Positions 1 to 5,247 of a stretch of DNA of 10,288 nt are shown one piece after another. Numbering within the stretch: the first letter of the stretch is position 1; each line of letters starts with the position of its first letter. The notes beneath the pieces were generated by a model, which did not search any database, was not told the origin of the DNA, and saw only the letters and a program-made list of their open reading frames with translations. The position numbers and the translations under genes were made by a program. Origin of the DNA: an uncultured Oscillospiraceae bacterium (GTDB taxonomy: Bacteria; Bacillota; Clostridia; Oscillospirales; Oscillospiraceae); assembly GCA_934573945.1 (NCBI GenBank), contig CAKTMQ010000050.1, positions 1 through 10,288 of the forward strand, read 5' to 3'.

Positions 1-387
1 GGCCATGGTGTTGTAGTTGGGATAGAACGGCTCGGGGATCAGGATCTCGTCGCCGTCGTCCAGAATGCAGTTCATGGTGATCTGCAGCGCCTCGCTGCCG
101 CCGTTGGTGATGAGGATGTCGCCCTTTTCAAAGTGCATCCCCAGATCGTCGTAGTACTTCTGAATGGCGTCGATCAGCGCGGGGATACCGGGAGACGGCG
201 CGTAGGCCAGCACCGGCAGATCGAAGTGCCGCACGGCCTCAAAATAGGCCTTGGGGGTCTCGATGTCCGGCTGGCCGATATTCAGGTGATAGATCTTCTT
301 GCCCTTTGCCTCTGCCGCCACTGCATAAGGGTGAAACTTACGCATGGGGGACAGGCCGCATTTCAAAACCTTACTGGAAAACTTCAT
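1..387 (-). CDS. PLP-dependent class I/II aminotransferase, N-terminal part (gene runs off left edge)
   Basis: The first 129 residues of a fold-type I pyridoxal-phosphate aminotransferase are visible; the rest, including the Schiff-base lysine, lies outside the window. Family-typical segments are HLNIGQPDIETP (about 34-45), a YAPSPGIPALIDAI block (62-75) matching the usual 'Y..S.G...L..AI' motif, TNGGSEAL (94-101), which contacts the cofactor phosphate, and PEPFYPNYN (118-126). Such enzymes are cytosolic and move an amino group between an amino acid and a 2-oxo acid. It resembles AspB-like aminotransferases, but the substrate cannot be told from this half. The start at 387 is preceded by GAGGAGG (395-401) at 7-base spacing, and no other in-frame start fits better. 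It has its own promoter at 449-477 and is separated from mreB by two hairpins, so it is probably an independent unit. Family assignment is secure; specificity is not. Confidence 0.93.
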   Translation of the reverse strand, partial: MKFSSKVLKCGLSPMRKFHPYAVAAEAKGKKIYHLNIGQPDIETPKAYFEAVRHFDLPVLAYAPSPGIPALIDAIQKYYDDLGMHFEKGDILITNGGSEALQITMNCILDDGDEILIPEPFYPNYNTMA

Positions 388-448
388 ATCATTGCCTCCT
401 CGTTTTGCTTGACGGCAGAAAGGCGCACTTCCTGCGTTTGTTATCAAC

Positions 449-477
449 ATACTAGCCCATTTTGCCCGAAACGTCAA
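449..477 (-). promoter_or_regulatory. Sigma-A-type promoter for the aminotransferase gene
   Basis: On the minus strand TTGACG (472-477, five of six consensus bases) is followed after exactly 17 bases by TAGTAT (449-454, four of six). Transcription would begin near 442, giving a leader of about 55 bases before the ATG at 387, with the GAGGAGG ribosome site inside it. Position, spacing and direction all fit; the site is predicted only. Confidence 0.7.
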
Positions 478-546
478 GACGAAAAGGCCGACTGGCATAA
501 GAAAACATACGGTTTTGCCTGTGCCTGTCCGGCTAAAATCACCCGA

Positions 547-582
547 AAAAATTCCCCCATACGTCAGTATGGGGGAATTTTT
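547..582. terminator. Perfect 16-bp bidirectional hairpin with A/T flanks
   Basis: Positions 547-562 pair without mismatch with 567-582 around the loop GTCA. The inner part is GC-rich (CCCCC over GGGGG) and the outer part is A-tract over T-tract, so RNA from either strand would end in a hairpin followed by U residues. It lies downstream of the mreB terminator and upstream of the aminotransferase promoter, so on the minus strand it would act as a second barrier to read-through. No plus-strand gene was seen that would need it. It may belong with the adjacent palindromic element. Confidence 0.75.
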
Positions 583-613
583 GCAGCCGATTTTATCTCG
601 AACTTGCTTTGGC

Positions 614-746
614 AAAACTGCTTCGCACCAGAAAAGAACGCATTTTGTGCAGAGACAAGGCGCGCTGCCGCAGGCATACTGGATGTCTGGCAAGGCAGTG
701 CAACGCAGTCGTCTGTGCAAAATGCGCCTTTTATGGCGTGTGTTTT
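614..746. repeat. Long imperfect palindrome (candidate interspersed repeat or structured RNA)
   Basis: Read on the plus strand, this region folds back on itself over about 130 bases. The helices are 639-653 with 712-726 (15 pairs), 654-656 with 708-710 (one bulged base), 662-669 with 694-701 (8 pairs) and 671-677 with 683-689 (7 pairs), closed by a five-base loop at 678-682. Weaker outer pairing continues through 632-636/728-732, 628-630/734-736, 624-626/738-740 and 614-618/742-746. The four non-Watson-Crick pairs in the core helices (648/717, 649/716, 664/699, 674/686) are all G:T on the plus strand, which an RNA tolerates. No transposase, clear terminal repeats or target duplication is visible. 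It could be a MITE or REP-like unit, an eroded palindrome, or a non-coding RNA. The pairing is directly visible; the nature is inference. Confidence 0.6.
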
Positions 747-763
747 CTTGTGTCAGGCGGCCT

Positions 764-793
764 AAAAGGGCAGCCCCCTCACAGGGCTGCCCC
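764..793 (-). terminator. Intrinsic terminator of mreB
   Basis: On the minus strand GGGCAGCCC (784-792) pairs perfectly with GGGCTGCCC (768-776) across a seven-base loop and is followed at once by TTTT (764-767). It begins about 13 bases after the mreB stop codon, which is the expected place for a rho-independent terminator. The T-run is short but the stem is nine GC-rich pairs. Confidence 0.85.
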
Positions 794-805
794 ATTGCAG
801 GTATT

Positions 806-1837
806 TCAGTTCATCTGCTTGCGGCGGCTCAGGTTCACCGTGCCGTCGGTCATGGAGTTGAGGGAATCCAGACTCTTGCCGGTGCCCTCCGCCACGCAGG
901 AGATGGCGTCGTCCGCCACCATGGTGTGGATACCGGTGCGGGCGGTGATGAGCTTGTCAAAGCCGTCCACCAGACTGCCGCCGCCGGTCATCATGATGCC
1001 GTTGTCGGAGATGTCCGCCACCAGCTCCGGCGGGGTGCGCTCCAGCACGCCGTGTACGGCTTCCAGGATCCGCTCCACCGGTTCCTCAAAGGCCTCCAGC
1101 ATCTCGGTGGAGGTGATGGTCAGCGTCTTGGGCAGACCGGTCAGCAGGCAGCGACCCTTCACGTCGATGGAGGTCTCCTCCTCCTTGGGGAACACGCAGC
1201 CGATCTTGATCTTCAGCATCTCGGCGGTGCGCTCGCCCACCAGCACATTGTGCTTGCGGCGCATATACTTGACGATGGCCTCGTTGAACTGGTCGCCGGC
1301 CACCTTGATGGAGGCGGACTCCACCACGCCGGAGAGGGAGATGACGGCGATGTCCGTGGTGCCGCCGCCGATGTCCACCACCATGTGGCCGTCGGGCTTG
1401 GCAATGTCGATCCCGGCGCCGATGGCAGCCGCCACAGGCTCCTCGATCAGATACACACGGCGGGCGCCGGCCTGAATACCGGCATCTACCACGGCGCGCT
1501 CCTCCACCTCGGTGATGCCGGAGGGCACGCAGATAATGACCCGGGGCTTGAACAGCTGGAAGCCGCCCGTCACCTTGTGGATAAACTCCTTGAGCATCCG
1601 CTCGGTCATGTCATAGTCGGAGATCACGCCCTCGCGGAGAGGACGGATGGCCACAATGTTGCCGGGTGTACGACCCAGCATGGCCTGCGCCTCGGCGCCT
1701 ACCTTCAGCAGGCGGCCGGTGTTTTTGTCGATGGCCACCACCGACGGCTCGTTGAGCACCACGCCCTTACCCTTGATATATACCAGCACCGAAGCGGTGC
1801 CCAGATCGATGCCAATATCTTTTGCCAAAGAACACAT
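806..1837 (-). CDS. mreB: Rod-shape-determining actin homologue, MreB/Mbl family
   Basis: MreB-family proteins are ATP-dependent bacterial actins that form membrane-bound filaments and guide the wall-elongation machinery. The 343-residue length is typical. Visible actin-fold motifs are phosphate-1 DIGIDLGTAS (7-16), RTPGNIVAIRP (56-66), IEEPVAAAIGAG (131-142), phosphate-2 DIGGGTTDIAVIS (155-167) and the adenosine motif TGGGSLVDG (284-292). The run VYIKGKGVVLNEPSVVAIDKN near the start is closer to Bacillus Mbl than to classical MreB, so 'mbl' would be an equally fair name. I chose the ATG at 1837 because TGAGGT lies about nine bases upstream; ATGs at 1855 and 1852 would add MMRYRA but lack a good ribosome site. 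It is transcribed alone, with its own promoter and terminator. mreC and mreD are not adjacent, as is usual for mbl-type paralogues. Confidence 0.96.
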   Translation of the reverse strand: MCSLAKDIGIDLGTASVLVYIKGKGVVLNEPSVVAIDKNTGRLLKVGAEAQAMLGRTPGNIVAIRPLREGVISDYDMTERMLKEFIHKVTGGFQLFKPRVIICVPSGITEVEERAVVDAGIQAGARRVYLIEEPVAAAIGAGIDIAKPDGHMVVDIGGGTTDIAVISLSGVVESASIKVAGDQFNEAIVKYMRRKHNVLVGERTAEMLKIKIGCVFPKEEETSIDVKGRCLLTGLPKTLTITSTEMLEAFEEPVERILEAVHGVLERTPPELVADISDNGIMMTGGGSLVDGFDKLITARTGIHTMVADDAISCVAEGTGKSLDSLNSMTDGTVNLSRRKQMN

Positions 1838-1901
1838 AGCTCTGTACCTCATCATTTCTCGTTATGGTGTACGGCAATAGCCGAATTTATCCCAATTAAG
1901 T

Positions 1902-1930
1902 ATTATACTGACCGCAGTACAGTTTTGCAA
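1902..1930 (-). promoter_or_regulatory. Near-consensus sigma-A promoter of mreB
   Basis: On the minus strand TTGCAA (1925-1930) is separated by exactly 17 bases from a perfect TATAAT (1902-1907). The start would be near 1895, leaving a leader of about 58 bases before the ATG at 1837. A short CGGC/GCCG stem-loop (1872-1883) sits in that leader. The -35 box lies wholly inside a palindrome described separately. Confidence 0.82.
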
Positions 1931-1944
1931 GTGCAACTTGCAAA
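1924..1944. promoter_or_regulatory. 21-bp palindrome over the mreB -35 box, candidate operator
   Basis: The core TTGCAAGTGCAACTTGCAA (1925-1943) is a perfect inverted repeat of eight bases around GCA, and one more T/A pair extends it to nine-base arms. One arm is the -35 element itself and the other extends upstream, so a dimeric regulator bound here would compete with RNA polymerase or touch it. Symmetry and placement are seen directly. The regulator is unknown and none is encoded nearby; MarR-like or TetR-like proteins bind sites of this general size. Confidence 0.6.
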
Positions 1945-2028
1945 TGTTCACACTTTTGTTACCGAATGCCGTCTGTGCGCCCCGGGTGCCGCCGTACACA
2001 CCTCTACTGTGCCCGGAAATGCACCGGT

Positions 2029-2697
2029 TTACTCCTCCCGCACCAACGCCAGCGTCAGACACATGACGTCTGCCGCTCCGGCAGCCTTCAGAACCTGTGC
2101 GCAGGCACCCAGCGTGGCGCCGGTGGTGCAGATGTCGTCCACCAGCAGCAGCCGCTTGCCGGCGAAGCGCTCCGTCGATACCGCCTCGTAGACGCCGGCC
2201 ACGTTGGCGCGGCGCGCCGCCGGGTCGTCCAGCCCGGACTGAGGCGGGTTGTCGGTGTTTTTACGCAGGGTCTCCAGCGGCATGACGTGCCAGTCCACGC
2301 AGGCGCTGCCCGCCAGAAACCGCGCCTGATCAAAGCCCCGCTTGCGCAGCCGCTTTTTGCTCACCGGCACCCAGGTAACGGCGTCGAATTCACCGCTGTA
2401 GGCCTCGGCGGCGGTGGCGGCCATCAGCTGGCCGAAGCACTCCAGTCCGCCCAGCTGTTTTTTGAATTTGAAGGCCAGAATGGCGTCCCGCACCCTGCCC
2501 TCATAGTACAGCGGCGCCGCGCAGCGTCCGAAGTCCGCACCCCGGCGGATCTCCTGGCAGAAGGGCAGCGTGCCGCGGCAGTCGCCGCACAGCAGTTTCT
2601 TGCCCTGCACCATGCCGCCGCAGAAAGGGCATTTGCGGGGGAAGAAAAGATTCATCAGGCCGTTTGCGGCGTCGTTGAGCTGCTCATTGAAGCCCAT
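2029..2697 (-). CDS. comF: ComF family protein (zinc ribbon plus phosphoribosyltransferase-like domain)
   Basis: This 222-residue protein has the standard ComF/GntX plan. An N-terminal four-cysteine zinc site (C23, C26, C37, C40, as CPFC and CGDC) is followed by a phosphoribosyltransferase-type domain with KKRLRKRGFDQA (114-125) and the PRPP-loop signature LLLVDDICTTGAT (183-195). ComFC in Bacillus works in natural transformation, handling incoming single-stranded DNA with the ComFA helicase; homologues are common in non-competent bacteria where the role is unsettled. The start is fixed by AGGAGGAGGT immediately upstream, inside the end of recD2, with which it overlaps by 14 bases. It is the last gene of the uvrA-recD2 group. 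I found no convincing terminator after it. No comFA-like gene lies in the window. Confidence 0.93.
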   Translation of the reverse strand: MGFNEQLNDAANGLMNLFFPRKCPFCGGMVQGKKLLCGDCRGTLPFCQEIRRGADFGRCAAPLYYEGRVRDAILAFKFKKQLGGLECFGQLMAATAAEAYSGEFDAVTWVPVSKKRLRKRGFDQARFLAGSACVDWHVMPLETLRKNTDNPPQSGLDDPAARRANVAGVYEAVSTERFAGKRLLLVDDICTTGATLGACAQVLKAAGAADVMCLTLALVREE

Positions 2698-4900
2698 GGG
2701 ATACCTCCTCCTTCAATCTCCTACGCAGGCCGCTGTAGCGGCGCTGCTGCCTGTCGTTGGCTGCCATCTGTGCCGGTGCGGCGTCGTCGCCCACCAGTAC
2801 CAGCAGTTCCCGTGCCCGGGTGATGGCGGTGTACAGCACACCCCGCACCATCAGCGCCGGTGCCACCGGCGCCGATACCAGAATGACCGCCCGGTATTCG
2901 CTGCCCTGCGCCTTATGTACCGTCATGGCGTAGGCCATGTCCAGCTGACTGAGCAGGTCTGCGGTGTATACACAGGTGCGCTCGTCAAAACGAATGGTGA
3001 TCAGCTCCCCGGAGGGGTCGATCTCCCGGATCACCCCCACGTCGCCGTTGAAGATCCCGGCGCCCATGGTGCCGTCGTCCTTCTCCCAGACCACGTCGTA
3101 GTTGTTGCGGGTCTGCATCACCCGGTCACCCTCCCGGAACACCAGATCGCCCCACAGCTTCTGCTTTTTCTGGGGTGTGGGCGGGTTCAGCGCCGCCTGC
3201 AGGGCGCGGTTCAGGTTCACGGTGCCGCATACGCCCTTACGGGTGGGCGAGAGCACCTGTATCTGCTCGGCGGGGATGCCCATCTTGCCGGGCAGCCGTT
3301 CGCAGCAGAGCTCCACCACCGTCTGCACCAGCCGATCCGGCGAGCGGCGGCAGAGGAAGAAAAAGTCATTCTGGGTGTTGCGCAGCTCCGGCGGCTGGCC
3401 GCAGTTGACGGCGTGGGCGTTCCGGATGATGGCGCTGGCCTCTGCCTGCCGGAAGATCTCCGTCAGCGACACCGCCGGGATCACACCGCTGCGCAGCAGG
3501 TCGCCCAGCACGTTGCCTGCGCCCACCGACGGCAGCTGATCCGGGTCGCCCACCATCACCAGCCGGCAGCCCGGCCGCATGGCGCGCAGCAGCGACGCCA
3601 TCAGCTCCAGATCCACCATACTCATCTCGTCCACGATGACCGCGTCCGCCTCCAGCGGCTCTTTTTCGTTTTTGCGGAAGGTCACCTCACCGGTCAGCTC
3701 GTTCCAGCTCATACCCAGCGCCCGGTGGACGGTCTGGGCGTCGCGGCCGCACAGCTGGCTCATGCGCTGCGCGGCGCGGCCTGTGGGCGCCAGCAGCAGC
3801 GTGTCCAGCCCCATGGCGTCAAACAGCGCCACGATGCCCCGTACCGAGGTGGTCTTGCCGGTGCCGGGGCCACCGGTCAGCAGCAGTACGCCCCGCTCCG
3901 CCGCCAGCTCCACCGCCCGGCGCTGCTCCGGCGCATAGGCGATGCCCTGCTGGGTCTGGATGCGGTCGATGATCTTCTCCGCGTTCCGGCCGCTGTCCCA
4001 GGCGTCGCCGCAGGCGGCAGCCAGCCGCTTGGCCACATAGACCTCCGCCTCGTACATCCGCCGCAGGTAGCAGCCCTCCACGTTGGCGATGGGCTTGCAC
4101 ACCACCGCCTGCCGCTCCGCCAGATCGTCCAGCGCCTTCTCCGCGGCGTCGGCTCCCACGCCGATCAGCTGCGCCGTGGCGGCGATCAGCTTGGCGCGGG
4201 GCAGGAACACGTGGCCGTTGGACAGGTTGTGCTGCAGCTCATACAGCACCGCCGCCTCCGTCCGGCAGGGATCCTCCCCGTCAAAGCCCATGGCCAGCGC
4301 GATCTCGTCCGCCGCGGCGAAGTCCACGCCGCAGCGCTCGTCGGTGAGCAGGTAGGGGTTGGACTTCAGCCGCTCCAGCGTCTGGTCGCCGTAGGCGCGC
4401 AGCAGTCCCATAGCCAGCGTCACCGGCAATTCATACCGGCTGAGGAATTCCATCACCCGCCGCAGCCCGGTGAGACTGCGGAAAGCGGCGGAGATCTCCA
4501 TGGCCTTTTTGGCAGTAATCCCCTTGATGGTGCTCAGCCGCTCCGGCTCCTCCTCGATCACCCGCAGGGTGTCGGCGCCGAAGCGCTCCACCAGCCGCAT
4601 GGCAGTGGCGGAGCCCACGCCCTTGAGCACGCCCGAGGACAGGTAGCACACGATGCTCTCCTCGTCCTCCGGCATCCGGCGCTCCACCAGCTCGGCGGTC
4701 AGCTGCGTGCCGTAGGCGGGGTGGTTGACCCACATACCGGAGACGGTCATGGCCTCGCCGGCGGCGGCAAAGGGGATGCAGCCTACCACAGTGACCACTT
4801 CACCCTGATCGGTCAGCAGGTGCAGAACGGTATAGCCGTTTTCCTCATTCTGGAAAACCACATTTTCCACGGTGCCCTCGATGGTGCCGTGTTCACCCAT
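2684..4900 (-). CDS. recD2: ATP-dependent 5'-3' DNA helicase RecD2 (RecD-like, without RecBC)
   Basis: RecD2 proteins are superfamily 1B helicases moving 5' to 3' on single-stranded DNA, with roles in repair and replication-fork maintenance. The 738 residues match the family (about 715-800). The N-terminal region (OB-like start, then helix-hairpin-helix segments such as LSTIKGITAKKAMEIS) precedes the motor. Motor motifs are Walker A LTGGPGTGKTT (341-351), APTGRAAQRM, Walker B VIVDEMSMVD (422-431), GDPDQLPSVGAG (451-462), LTEIFRQA, a late VHKAQGSE (661-668) and YTAITRARELLVLVGD (690-705). I chose the ATG at 4900, with GGGGGG just upstream; an ATG at 4942 would add 14 unlikely residues and more overlap. 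The start overlaps the previous gene's stop by eight bases, suggesting translational coupling. The last codons contain the comF ribosome site. Confidence 0.96.
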   Translation of the reverse strand: MGEHGTIEGTVENVVFQNEENGYTVLHLLTDQGEVVTVVGCIPFAAAGEAMTVSGMWVNHPAYGTQLTAELVERRMPEDEESIVCYLSSGVLKGVGSATAMRLVERFGADTLRVIEEEPERLSTIKGITAKKAMEISAAFRSLTGLRRVMEFLSRYELPVTLAMGLLRAYGDQTLERLKSNPYLLTDERCGVDFAAADEIALAMGFDGEDPCRTEAAVLYELQHNLSNGHVFLPRAKLIAATAQLIGVGADAAEKALDDLAERQAVVCKPIANVEGCYLRRMYEAEVYVAKRLAAACGDAWDSGRNAEKIIDRIQTQQGIAYAPEQRRAVELAAERGVLLLTGGPGTGKTTSVRGIVALFDAMGLDTLLLAPTGRAAQRMSQLCGRDAQTVHRALGMSWNELTGEVTFRKNEKEPLEADAVIVDEMSMVDLELMASLLRAMRPGCRLVMVGDPDQLPSVGAGNVLGDLLRSGVIPAVSLTEIFRQAEASAIIRNAHAVNCGQPPELRNTQNDFFFLCRRSPDRLVQTVVELCCERLPGKMGIPAEQIQVLSPTRKGVCGTVNLNRALQAALNPPTPQKKQKLWGDLVFREGDRVMQTRNNYDVVWEKDDGTMGAGIFNGDVGVIREIDPSGELITIRFDERTCVYTADLLSQLDMAYAMTVHKAQGSEYRAVILVSAPVAPALMVRGVLYTAITRARELLVLVGDDAAPAQMAANDRQQRRYSGLRRRLKEEVSHGLQ
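2703..2713 (-). promoter_or_regulatory. Ribosome-binding site of comF embedded in the recD2 coding end
   Basis: The minus-strand run AAGGAGGAGGT ends five bases before the comF ATG at 2697 and is also read as the recD2 codons for Lys-Glu-Glu-Val near its C terminus. One sequence therefore serves as RecD2 coding sequence and as a very strong ribosome site, which settles the comF start and points to coupled translation. Confidence 0.85.
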
Positions 4901-5201
4901 GGGTATCCCCCCATTTCTCCAGTGTGATGTTCGTAAAAGCAACGTTGGGAAATTGCCGGGCGGCCGCCGCTGCCCGGCGGCGTCCGGTGTCGGAAAGTCC
5001 GTGATCCAGCAGCGTCACCGGCAGTCCGGCCAGACGGCCGAGCAGCTGCTCCAGCTGTTCGGCGTCGCCGGATAAGGGTACCAGAAGGGGTACATAAATC
5101 GCCCTTTTGGGGCACATAAACCCATCGTAAAGTACCCATAAAACGGCGGCGATGCCCACTGCCTCCAGAAAAGCGGACAATCCCTCCAGAAAGATCGTCA
5201 T
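4893..5201 (-). CDS. Small single-helix membrane protein of unknown function, weakly glycosyltransferase-like
   Basis: I do not recognise a named family for this 102-residue protein. One hydrophobic helix lies near the N terminus (about 8-27, from LSAFLEAV to LWVLYDGF). The remaining soluble part looks like a strand-helix-strand unit: YVPLLVPLSGDAEQLEQLL (36-54), then PVTLLDHGLSDTGRRRAAAAA (61-81) and FPNVAFTN. This recalls the first third of a GT2-type glycosyltransferase ('iPv....ie..l' then 'vvD.gS.D.T'), but the fold is cut short and no catalytic half is present, so transferase activity is unlikely. The start at 5201 follows an AGGGGGTG ribosome site. It sits 46 bases after uvrA and overlaps the recD2 start by eight bases, supporting that it is translated. 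Function is unknown; a membrane-tethered accessory protein is only a guess. Confidence 0.72.
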   Translation of the reverse strand: MTIFLEGLSAFLEAVGIAAVLWVLYDGFMCPKRAIYVPLLVPLSGDAEQLEQLLGRLAGLPVTLLDHGLSDTGRRRAAAAARQFPNVAFTNITLEKWGDTHG

Positions 5202-5247
5202 GCCCTGTCACCCCCTGCCATTCTATGCCGGGGGACGGCGCCGGGTC

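Larger units (their letters stand above)
388..805. other. 418-base intergenic region between mreB and the aminotransferase gene
   Basis: I see no convincing gene here. Reading from mreB towards the aminotransferase, it holds the mreB terminator (764-793), a long imperfect palindrome (about 614-746), a bidirectional hairpin (547-582), and the aminotransferase promoter (449-477) with its roughly 55-base leader. Open frames crossing it on the plus strand have no ribosome site and no family-like sequence. It is clearly AT-richer than the flanking genes. Confidence 0.8.

Noticed and set aside
598..767. Complete insertion sequence or MITE with terminal repeats
   Set aside because: Although the core is palindromic, no defined ends, target-site duplication or transposase fragment could be identified, so only a candidate repeat is reported.
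1872..1883. CGGC/GCCG stem-loop in the mreB leader as a regulatory RNA
   Set aside because: Only four pairs with a four-base loop; too small to claim a riboswitch or attenuator.
1960..2028. Terminator after comF
   Set aside because: CCGGGTGC and GTGCCCGG (about 1982-2017) can pair only with two weak pairs and a large loop, and no T-run follows.
515..2191. Plus-strand open frames opposite mreB and across the intergenic region (also 133-765)
   Set aside because: They cross promoters, terminators and the mreB gene on the other strand and show no recognisable protein features.
2570..4927. A 785-codon open frame on the plus strand opposite recD2
   Set aside because: It is antisense to a clear RecD2 gene, has a His/Gln/Arg/Gly-rich composition typical of reverse frames in GC-rich genes, no family-like motif and no ribosome site.
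5202..5247. Terminator or promoter between uvrA and the small membrane gene
   Set aside because: The 46 bases are GC-rich but have no clean stem, no T-run and no -35/-10 pair; co-transcription is more likely.
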